Source: Owenia fusiformis
Lineage: Eukaryota > Annelida > Polychaeta > Sabellida > Oweniidae
Assembly (NCBI GenBank): GCA_903813345.2
Contig: CAIIXF020000006.1
Span: forward strand, 496,001 to 560,000
Direction: 5' to 3'
DNA length: 64,000 nt
A model generated the notes under the pieces. That model worked only from the letters and a program-made list of their open reading frames with translations. It searched no databases and was not told where the DNA came from. Shown in pieces: positions 50,601-62,600 of this stretch; position 1 is the first letter of the stretch; every line of letters begins with the position of its first letter. The position numbers were made by a program, and so were the translations under genes.

Positions 50601-53600
50601 ATATATGGGCAAGAAGTCATTTTCAATGGGGTTAATATGGTATATGGGCAAGAAGTCATTTTCAATGTCGTTAATATGGTATATGGGCAAGAAGTCATTT
50701 TCAATGTCGTTAATATGGTATATGGGCAAGAAGTTATTTTCAATGTTGTTAATATGGTATATGGGCAAGAAGTCATTTTCAATGTTGTTAATATGGTATT
50801 TGGGCAAGAAGTCATTTTCAATGTTGTTAATATGGTATATGGGGAAGAAGTCATTTTCAATGTCGTTAATATGGTATATGGGCAAGAAGTTATTTTCAAT
50901 GTCGTTAATATGGTATATGGGCAAGAAGTCATTTTCAATGTCGTTAATATGGTATATGGGCAAGAAGTCATTTTCAATGTCGTTAATATGGTATATGAGC
51001 AAGAAGTCATTTTCAATGTCGTTAATATGGTATATGGGCAAGAAGTCATTTTCAATGTTGTTAATATGGTATATGGGCAAGAAGTCATTTTCAATGTCGT
51101 TAATATGGTATATGGGCAAGAAGTTATTTTCAATGTTGTTAATATGGTATATGGGCAAGAAGTCATTTTCAATGTTGTTAATATGGTATATGGGCAAGAA
51201 GTCATTTTCAATGTTGTTAATATGGTATATGGGCAAGAAGTCATTTTCAATGTCGTTAATATGGTATATGGGCAAGAAGTTATTTTCAATGTCGTTAATA
51301 TGGTATATGGGCAAGAAGTCATTTTCAATGTTGTTAATATGGTATATGGGCAAGAAGTCATTTTCAATGTTGTTAATATGGTATATGGGCAAGAAGTCAT
51401 TTTCAATGTCGTTAATATGGTATATGGGCAAGAAGTCATTTTCAATGTCGTTAATATGGTATATGGGCAAGAAGTCATTTTCAATGTCGTTAATATGGTA
51501 TATGGGCAAGAAGTCATTTTCAATGTCGTTAATATGGTATATGGGCAAGAAGTCATTTTCAATGTTGTTAATATGGTATATGGGCAAGAAGTCATTTTCA
51601 ATGTTGTTAATATGGTATATGGGCAAGAAGTCATTTTCAATGTCGTTAATATGGTATATGGGCAAGAAGTCATTTTCAATGTCGTTAATATGGTATATGG
51701 GCAAGAAGTCATTTTCAATGTCGTTAATATGGTATATGGGCAAGAAGTCATTTTCAATGTCGTTAATATGGTATATGGGCAAGAAGTCATTTTCAATGTT
51801 GTTAATATGGTATATGGGCAAGAAGTCATTTTCAATGTTGTTAATATGGTATATGGGCAAGAAGTCATTTTCAATGTCGTTAATATGGTATATGGGCAAG
51901 AAGTCATTTTCAATGTTGTTAATATGGTATATGGGCAAGAAGTCATTTTCAATGTTGTTAATATGGTATATGGGCAAGAAGTCATTTTCAATGTTGTTAC
52001 TATGGTATATGGACAAGAAGTCATTTTCAATGTCGTTAATATGGTATATGGGCAAGAAGTCATTTTCAATGTCGTTAATATGGTATATGGGCAAGAAGTC
52101 ATTTTCAATGTCGTTAATATGGTATATGGGCAAGAAGTCATTTTCAATGTCGTTAATATGGTATATGGGCAAGAAGTCATTTTCAATGTCGTTAATATGG
52201 TATATGGGCAAGAAGTCATTTTTAATGTCGTTAATATGGTATATGGGCAAGAAGTCATTTTCAATGTCGTTAATATGGTATATGGGCAAGAAGTCATTTT
52301 CAATGTCGTTAATATGGTATATGGGCAAGAAGTCATTTTCAATGTCGTTAATATGGTATATTGGCAAGAAGTCATTTTCAATGTCGTTAATATGGTATAT
52401 AGGCAAGAAGTCATTTTCAATGTCGTTAATATGGTATATAGGCAAGAAGTCATTTTCAATGTTGTTAATATGGTATATGGGCAAGAAGTCATTTTCAATG
52501 TCGTTAATATGGTATATGGACAAGAAGTCATTTTCAATGTCGTTAATATGGTATATGGGCAAGAAGTCATTTTCAATGTCGTTAATATGGTATATGGGCA
52601 AGAAGTCATTTTCAATGTCGTTAATATGGTATATGGGCAAGAAGTCATTTTCAATGTCGTTAATATGGTATATGGGCAAGAAGTCATTTTCAATGTCGTT
52701 AATATGGTATATGGGCAAGAAGTCATTTTCAATGTCGTTAATATGGTATATGGACAAGAAGTCATTTTCAATGTCGCTAATATGGTATATGGGCAAGAAG
52801 TTATTTTCAATTTGGGTTTTTGTATATCTCGTATATATTTTTGTACTTTTGCCTTAGTTAGTATTTGTAGTTTAGATATTTAGTTTTTTTTTTTTTTTCA
52901 TAGTTATGACTAATGTAATCATGTTATGATACAAGATGTCAATAAAAGTTATATAATATGGTATATGGGCAATTAGAAGACATTATACAGTAAAACCTGT
53001 GTAAATGGAACACCATTGAATAGCTCAAAGTACTGTTCCACTTGAAAGATGTTCCACTTGCAGAGGTGAAGAAGGTGGTATTTATTTAATTAATTTAATT
53101 TATTAATTATTTTAATTTAATTAATTTAATTTAGTGCACATGTACTCACATATGGGATCTCTGACAACATGAGGATCAGTGGCTTTGGTAAATGCACCAG
53201 GTCCTGCATTGTTCACGGCTGCGACACGGAACTCTAAAGTTTCATTTTCTGTCAGCCCTATAACATCGTATGTTGTCTTAGGGCCTCCTATTGGTCCCGC
53301 CTTCTCCCAATCACTACGTCCCTTCCTACGTTTTTCAACTTGATAACCTATAAAGAAGATGTTCTAATTTTGATTTCTATTTTCATCCAATTAGACTTCA
53401 TTAGAGAATTCAAAAAGTTTTCAATAAGGCCATTTAAATGATTTTCATTTTTGCAATAAAAGACAAAAGTCCAAAATCAAAAGGAATACATAGTAGAAGG
53501 TTTAGAACATGCTTAACTAGACCTGTCCATAACACATATACGGGTTTGTATAAAAAAACGGGTGACCGGGTAGCCAGGTGCCCGGGTACTTATCTTCCTT

Positions 53601-56600
53601 GCAGGGTTACCAACTTTCAAAGTTGCACATTTGTAGACTACCCTTCAATATTTTCACGTTATCATTTTTCAAAGAACCTGTAAGAGACTGAATTTCAGAA
53701 GTCCTAGGAAGTTATTTACACAGTTTGAGTGAATTGACAGGATATCGATGATTGTTTTCTATGATGGCGATTTCTACTAGATATTAAACAAATCTGGAAG
53801 ATTTACTTACGCGTAAATTGAAACGTTATTTGCCGCTTTTATCTGTTAATTAGTGTACGATGTACAATACAAAGTTAGTTGCTTGATTTATTGCCTCAAT
53901 GATTGACATTATATTAATTTTGTTTGACGTTTTGCCGGTTGATTTATTGGTAAATAAATTTTGTTGCTTGTTTGGTTGTTTGCTTGATTGGTTGTGTCAC
54001 TGGTACGTTGATTGAGATGTCAGTTGGGCGTTTTGAGGTATAAAATGAAAAAATCAAATTCCTAACCCTGGTAGGAAGGTAGGGTACCTGGTCACCCTGC
54101 TACCTGGCTCAACCCAACATTTAGCTTTGTATTACCCATCTATTTAGAAAAGGGGACAAGCTGCATTAAAGGATAAGAAATTCTGACAGTCTGAGGATTG
54201 ATAATGAGAGTAGAAACCAAGAATAACTTAAATGATCATAGTTCACTGACTTTGTTTTTGTTTTTGCTCTTTCAAAAAGATTATTTTTTCTTCTGGCAAA
54301 AATATGCTCCATTGCATGTATACATAAACATGTATGTATAAACATGTACATGTATAAACAAACTATTAAATGATACTTTGTTAAAACTATGCGAATTATG
54401 TACTTTAGTTAATCCAAAATATGCCATGATGCATAGAGACATTTTTACCAGAAAATAAGATAGACATTATAATAAAAATCATAAGATCTTAAGGACACCA
54501 CCCCCTCCCCCATGAAACTGAAATAACAAGCAAGTGGATAACATGGCTTATTAACTGTTATGTACACGTATACTTTGAATGAGCTTAATCAGTTCAAATG
54601 ATGAAATCCTATATTTCATAGTAAAAGTCACAATGACTCACACACATGTGATATAAATTCTTATCAAAACACTTCAGTATATAAACACAACAATACCTTA
54701 ACAGTTCAGTTTGCTTAAGCTTAAGTGAAATGATTCACATTGTAGTGACTTATTAGCTATTACATCAAGGTCTTAACAGTATACAGGTATATAAATATAC
54801 ACGTGTATGGAATGACATTGTGAACAGTAACAGTTCAGACTGCATATGAGTAATGAGCCATAATAGGAAGCAAATTACTGAAAGTACAACAGCGGAACAA
54901 ACATAGGTGCAAAGTTCATAAATTCAAGGTATGTTTTATTTTGAAGGTTTAATCAATCATTAACTTTAATATATTTTGTAGCGTTTATTTGTCATACAGG
55001 TACAGTAGTTGGTATCATATTGGTAGTCATTTAGTATATATCCAAAGGATTGCAGGAAGGTCATTATAACCACGATATCTAATACAACATTGAATAGTGC
55101 AAGTAATTGGAGAAACAATATATTGGTACAGTATAAGCGGCTGAGATTGAGGTTACAACAAGCTGAATATACACCTACAAAGGGCCAAACCTAACATTAA
55201 CCAATCTAAACTTTTGAAGGTCAAGATCTGATATATTTAGAGCAGAATACTATTATCTTTTCAAGTCTCAAATGACCTTTGCTACTCCTACTCTTAACCA
55301 TTCAAATTGCAGAAAAATGTGTCCCTTCAGGAATTATCCCTTCAGGATTTGTTTATAAAGATAACTTTCTTCTCGTACGATTACTTAAAAGGCATAGTGT
55401 GCTTTGTACTTAATACTGGGTTAAAACTACCATACAGTGTATTTTTGTCATCTGAATTGACAGAAATGAAAAAACGACTCATAACAATGGGGCCAAAAAT
55501 AGCAAAACCAGACATGACCTATAAATAAAATTTAGCATATTTGTCATATTTAGCCTAATATTAATTTGACTGGTATGGGTATAGCGTTTAACCTCACAAC
55601 CTATCAATACATGTATGTCCTCTTTTATATTTGCAGTGAAAACATGGCTGAGGCAATGCCTTTAAATATGACTGAAGATGAAGCAATCACATGCCCCATG
55701 TGTTTTGAGGACTTCAGCAATCTCATCCCTAAGATTCTACAATGTGGACATACATTCTGCCATCACTGTTTGGAAAGGTACCAACAGACTGCCCCCTCAT
55801 TTCGTATTATTAAATGCCCCACTTGTCGAATAAACACTGAACTAAGAGATGGAGTGGTTGAAAACTTGCCAACCAACTTTTTAGTTAAAGAAATAGCCTA
55901 TGCTAAAAAGTTTACAGTCACAAAACCTAAGTCAACAATTTCTCATGTCCCAAAAAAGGATGACTCGATCGCCATAGTCGAATTAAAAATCACCTTAACC
56001 CTTGAAAGAACAAAACAAGAAGTGCTTAAATTCAAACAGTATTTAAACTCATACATACACACGATTGCGCTATTAATGGTGGCCAGGTTTAACAAGATTC
56101 GAACTGCAAGTCTGGTTGAAGAGACCAGTTATACGAACATTAAAAAAAGTTTGATTGATGCAAGACAACATATACAGACTCTCACAAATAACATATTGGA
56201 TTACTCGAGACTTGATAACCTAGCAAGCCCTGAACATATCATGAACAAATACAACACTACACGAGAACTGCTGACTAAACTAGAAGAACTGAAACCACCA
56301 GCAACATTTATGGGAAAAGCAAAAATCGTTTTTACAAATATCTTCAGTAATATTTTCACTAGCAGAGAAGGGCGAAGCTACATAGGAAGCACAGATAAAT
56401 TCGAGAGACTCCGAGAAACACTGACTCAGATATTACAAATTTTTGAATTCACAAAATCGTCATCAGTTAAGCTCACTGAACTTGAAAATGACATTGATGA
56501 TGCAATAGAAATCATGAACCTTACAACTCAAGGGCAAGCAAAAAATCTTATGATGGAGTGGAGTATCATTTCAGAGTCAATGCAGTCTAGACAGGTAGCA

Positions 56601-59600
56601 TTGGCAAAGGAATTTGATGAGTTTGAGATAAATCACAAACATATTGTTGAGAAGTTATCTGATATTGATAACTAGAGGCTAATTAATATATATTCATCTA
56701 AAGTACATAATACATGTAATTCTGATTTGGTGCTAATGTTGGGGAACCAAACATATATAAACATTTAAAGTTGTGTCAAGTATCCCTAAAATAGTTTTCC
56801 TTATGCTGTTAGATTCTACAGTATTGTATTGTATTGTATTGTATTTTATTGTATTGTATTGTATTGTAAGTTTCAGTTCAGTACATTGTAAAATATTAAC
56901 TCACCCTTGAGCTTTTACAATGAGTTGATGTGAATATTACAATAAGAGATTTCTCCACAGTATGCTATAGACTGTACATGGCAGAGTTCTTGTATATACC
57001 ATACAATAATATTCACATACCTTTAATGGGGTTGCCACCATCATCATTGGGTTCTTTCCAGTTGAGTGTCACAGAGCTTCTATTGTATTTGCCAATTTCT
57101 AAATTACGAGGAGCACCTGGAGGATCTGAAATAAGAAAAGAAATCAATAAAAAATTTTGATTGTCAGGAGGGTTTGAAGTACATGCTATATTGTGCCATC
57201 CCTTGTAATAACAAAAAATATTTTTTTTACCAATTAAATACTTAATTGGCCAGATTGTTTACATGAACATCATGTTGTGCAAATATAAATGATGTGCATA
57301 TATAAATGGCAGGTATACATGTAAATGGGATCTATGAACAGTCAGATCTTAAAGGTATAATACTAAGTACTGGAGAGTTTCAGTATATGATATTTCCTGT
57401 TAAACATCATACATTTAAACTAATTTATTGAGAGTGATATTACTGAATTGAATTTTTTGTTCAATCAAATATTGTGATAAACTTATTTTCATACTGTACA
57501 TGTAAAAATAATTTATTCAAACTCATAAGTATTTTGTAAACCAATTGAAGTGCAAATAAATAATTTACTGTTAAAAGTTAGGAATCTTTTCAATACTGCA
57601 AATGAATACAAAGAAACCTTACCAAATGGATGTTTAGCCAGAGTATCTTTAGTTGTCTCAAGCGCTGGACTTTTCCCATACATGTTCTCAGCCTTCACAC
57701 GGAACTTGTATTTTTTGCCCTCCACTAGATCGTCAACTGTCTTAGATGTTTTGTCAGGAGTGATAATTCCGGGAACTTTCTCCCAGAATCCACTTCCTTC
57801 TTCCATTTTTTCTACGATGTATCCTGAAAGATTTCATCAAACAGATGTGTAATTGAATAATGCAACTAACAAAAACCCCAAAAAGTTGGTAATTTCTCTT
57901 TGTGAAAGTTGGAAATCACTCCCTGTGAAAGTTGGCAATTACTTTTTAAAAGTTGGTAATCACTTTTTGAGAAAGTTAGTTATCACTTTTGTGGGATACA
58001 TGAAATTGAATACAGGGATTGAGATTGAGATTGAAAATAAAATATTTTGTGGCCCCTGGCAGTAACAGCTTTAACATTCTCTGTTATCTCGTCAAGACAT
58101 AACTAATCTAAATGTTGGGCTAATAACGAATGAACTGGTGAAAGTTGTGTTGACCATAACAGGTTTTACTTTACATATGATTTGAAGTCCTCTATTTTAC
58201 CTGTTAGTTCTGCACCACCATCATCCTCTGGCTCCTTCCATGTAAGTTTAGCAGAGTCTGCAGTGACATCTGATACATTCAGTGGTCCCTCTGGTGCACC
58301 AGGCTTGTCTGAAAACAAGGCAATTCAAAAAGTTACTGAATTTTCTCATATACAACCCTGGGCTCACTGAATACATTACATGATTGAAAAATAGATGATC
58401 TCACTCAAAACAAAAGCCAAAGAAAGGAAACAAGAAAATCTGGTAAAAAGGGGTTTAGTGAAACAACTAGTTTTCATATTAGCCCCAGATGTATTCAACA
58501 TTCATTCTAAAGTGAATTAAATACTATTTTCACCAAAATTATGAATCTATGTTCCCTGCATCCTTAGTACCTTTCTAAACCTCACAATTTTTGTATTAAT
58601 TCAACTTCCTGTAAAACATTCTTACCTAGTACAACAACCTTAATATCTTTGGAATCAGCACCATTTGGATTATCAACAGCAATAGTATATTTGCCACTGT
58701 CATCTCTCTTTGACACTGGAACATGCAGCTTGGCATTCTCTTCATCATTGTTCATTTGGACCTGGAACACAGTATAACCCACGTGTCATATTTCTAATAT
58801 TTTTTCAACACTCACTTATTTTCTCTAAACCTGACAGCAGATATCAGAGTTCGAAACTCAGAGCTGTCTGACTGCCAATAGCAACCAATTTTCTCTCTTG
58901 ACATAGAAAATCAGGTTGGCTATTGGACTGAACGTCAATATGTTTAATTTGGCAATAATGATTTTGACTTTAGTCGTGAACTTTGTGATATATAACAGAA
59001 GGACAACAAGCAACAATAATTTTAATTGAGCTTAAAATGTTTCTGGCTGGTTGGAGAGTAACCTCATACCTACCCTATTATTTGGAACAAGATCTTTGCC
59101 ATTCTTCTTCCAGGCAACAGTAGGAGCAGGGGCTCCAGATATCCCAACAGGGATTGTGAAAGGCTCTCCAGCCTTAACTCTGATCTCATCAGCTCCGAAA
59201 AGTCCATCAAGATTAATCTTAGGGGCTTCTTTCATTGGTTTAGCCACAGCAGGTCTGGACACTTCACTTGGTTCCGAATCACCTCCTTTGTTCTTAGCAA
59301 TGACTCTGTATTCATATTCCTTATTAGGAGATACTTTGTCATCGTGGAATTTGGTACCCTAAAATAGTCAATAAATGTATCAAAATTAAGATATATGGTA
59401 TACAAAAGCTAGCAAAAAATAAAATCAACTCACGAAAGAACTGGTAAAAACCTAATTCAAGAGTATGCTAATCCCAGCTTATGCTCATATTCCATTGCTA
59501 ATGTCAAGTTCAGATGGACTGTCCTAATATTTGATGTATAAAGGAGAATCTTTTATAAAGTTGTTATGCCCAAAATATTATTGATGACACTCACTTGGAC

Positions 59601-62600
59601 AGGCTCGCTGTTGATCTTTCTCCAGAGATCGCTCTTTGGATCTTTCCTCTCAATGTCATACCCTGTGATGGGAGCACCACCGTCAGATTTAGGCTCCGCC
59701 CATTTAATGTCAATGTGGTCACGGTTGGTGTCGACAATCTCTGGTTTGCCAGGCTTCGATGGAGGATCTGAAAGACATCAAACATATTGAAATTCATGAT
59801 TTTTCGGGTAGGTCCTGGAAAAACATATTGATTTTCATTTGATAAATTCGTGAATTTGTTAGGGACTTATATTCTGTAATCAATGAATAAAGTTCTGAAA
59901 TCATGATTCACAATGAACCAAAATACTACAAAATTAAAATAAAATAAAAACATGAGTTTCATTCTAGTACACGTATAAAGATAAAGGTTTAGAGAAACAT
60001 GTACAGCAAAACCTTTTGAAGTGGGACACCTTTGGTACCTCAAATAGTGTTCCACTTTGGAGATGTTCCACTTTCAAAGGTTTATTTTATAATATTAAAT
60101 GGGTACCAGGATATTCAAAATTGTTCCACATATGAAGGTGTTCCACTTGCTATTTTACAAGTGTTAATGCACTACCTTTCACAATCATTGACTCACCGTA
60201 TGGATTCTTTGCTTTGGTTGACTTCTCAGTCTCTAGAGGTTCACTGTAACCATGTTGGTTCTCAGCTGACACCCTGAACTTGTAGTCATGGCCTTCCTCA
60301 AGCTTTGGAACAGTGCATTCAGTTCCTTTCACAAAGTCACTCACTTTCTCCCAAGTACCATATTCAGGGTCGTATTTCTCAACCTTGTATGCTCTGGGAA
60401 TATCAGAATCATATTTTAATACAACGTTGTAATACAAGGCTCCAAATCTTATTTTTAGTTCAATTGCATCCTCCAATCAGAGGGCTCCAAGATCCAGTAT
60501 TCTGTAGCCCTATGTTTGGAGGATGGTTCAATTTTGGATCTTACAGTATAGTAACACACTATAGTAACACACTAGCACTGTCTGGTTGATTCTTTTGGCC
60601 ATGTGGCTTAAGATGACTCATTTAACAAAATAGTCTAAAATGAGCATTTATTTCAACTGCAGTATGATTCTATGAAAGCTGCACTCACTGTATTGGGTTT
60701 CCACCATCATCTTTAGGTGGGTTCCACTTGAGTTTACATTTGTCTTTAGTTACATCGGACACCTCTAGAGGGCCCTCTGGTCTAGATGGAGGACCTAAAA
60801 TTTAAAAAGAAATAAGTTGTTATATCTTGGCCATCTAAAAAGGATTGGAAAGGGTGCCCAAATCTGAATAATCAAGTAGTTGTTATACTTTGCCCACCCA
60901 TATTAAAAAGGATTGGAAAGGTTGCCCAAATGTGAACAATCAAGTAATTGTTTTTATCTGTATTTTTCAATCTTTAACACAGTTAAAATAAAGCATTTTG
61001 AATTGATGCTTATGTTCAATGGAGATATTTACATCAAGATGCATGTTTTATGTTATGTTTTCCATTACCAGGTTTAACAATGTATGTTCCTACTCACCTA
61101 GTACCACAATGTTAATGAGGGCACTATCTTCTCCTGCTTCATTCTTCACTGTGATCTTATACTCTCCAGTGTCCTTTCTAACACCACTGGTGTTCTTGAA
61201 AATTGAGCGAGTTGGAGAGTTGGTAATCTGGACGATGTCATCTGCTTTGATTACCTGGCAAACAATATTTATAGTGTTAATATGATACTTGGTGTTATTT
61301 AATGAATCTTGTAATAAATACTGTAGCCATATGAACAAGTATTGTGAAATGTGTTTTTAACTGTGTGAGACTTTGACTTATCAGGACTCTGGTCTTAACC
61401 TTTTAGGCCTTAGACTTTAAGCTGTTAAGGATTTTGAGTTCACTGTTCAGGACTTCTACTTTCAGCTGTTTAAGAATTTGAGTTTAGGCTGTTCAGAACT
61501 TTGAGTTTAGGCTGTTTAGGACTTTGAGTTTAGGCTGTTTAGGACTTTGAGTTTAGGCTGTTTAGGACTTTGAGTTTAGGCTGTTTAGGATTTTGAGTTG
61601 ACTGTTCAGAACTTTGACTTCAAGCTGTCTTGGACGTAAGCTATCTTGTTATACTGTACCTCTCCATTCCTGGTCCAGATGACATCAGGGGCTGGGGCCC
61701 CAGTGAAGGGCACATCCAGAGTGAATGATTGTCCCTTCTTTAGCCTAACATCCCGCAGATCACGCTTGTCTATTCTAGGCTTCCCTAAAAGATAACAAAT
61801 AACAATGTCAGCTACTGACTATGGTGTATGTAAGGAATTTTTGAGAATTACTTTTGATTTATAACTGCTTCAAATACTTATCAGTTATCCAAAATAAACT
61901 GAATACAAATGCCTTTAATTGGTGCTAAGCTCACATTGTTTGTTGAATATTGGGAGATTCCGACCCATTATTTTCATTTTAATGTATTTGATACAATAAT
62001 TGGTGTCTTGAGTATTATTTATAGATTTTATGGGCCACATTAAGCTATAAACCTTGGATACCTATGTAAGTGTCAAGACCACGAATATATAAAAATGTTA
62101 TTATGTTTTAATGAAATAAATAAAATAAAAAAACAAAAAAACAATGACAAGAATCTTACTGAGTTTAGGTAGAGCTAGAACAGGCTTGGATGCATTGCTA
62201 GGTAGAGAGTTGCCACCCTTGTTGACTGCAATCACTCTGAATTCATATTCTTTGCCTTCATCTAAATGCTTAACTCTGGCATTCTGTTGGCCTGCTGGCA
62301 CCTCATTAGCCTACAATGTGGAGGGGAATATATACAAGTTTTACTTTAATGGTATTCAGGACAAAGTCAATAGGTGGCATAAAATACATTAGGTACTTCA
62401 AGCCTGTAGCCAGGGGGGGGGGTTTCGATGGCCCCCTGGCCAAAAAATCTTTCAAAATCATGCAGTTTTTCACCATTCTGAACACTTTTTAAAGTGATTT
62501 AGGCTTTTTTTTTAAAGAAACCTAATACATTGAATTACCCAAATGCGAGTAGGTAGTTACCAGTTTCACCACCAGGTGGCTGATTCGGGTCAATTAACAT

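Noticed and set aside
50394-52883. Open frames of 740-805 codons on both strands
   Set aside because: They are by-products of a 39-bp (3 x 13) repeat without stops in most frames. There is no domain character, and the array sits in an intron beside a clear splice acceptor.
53438-53683. 81-codon plus-strand frame
   Set aside because: Overlaps the possible foldback at 53540-54115 and shows no domain or splice context.
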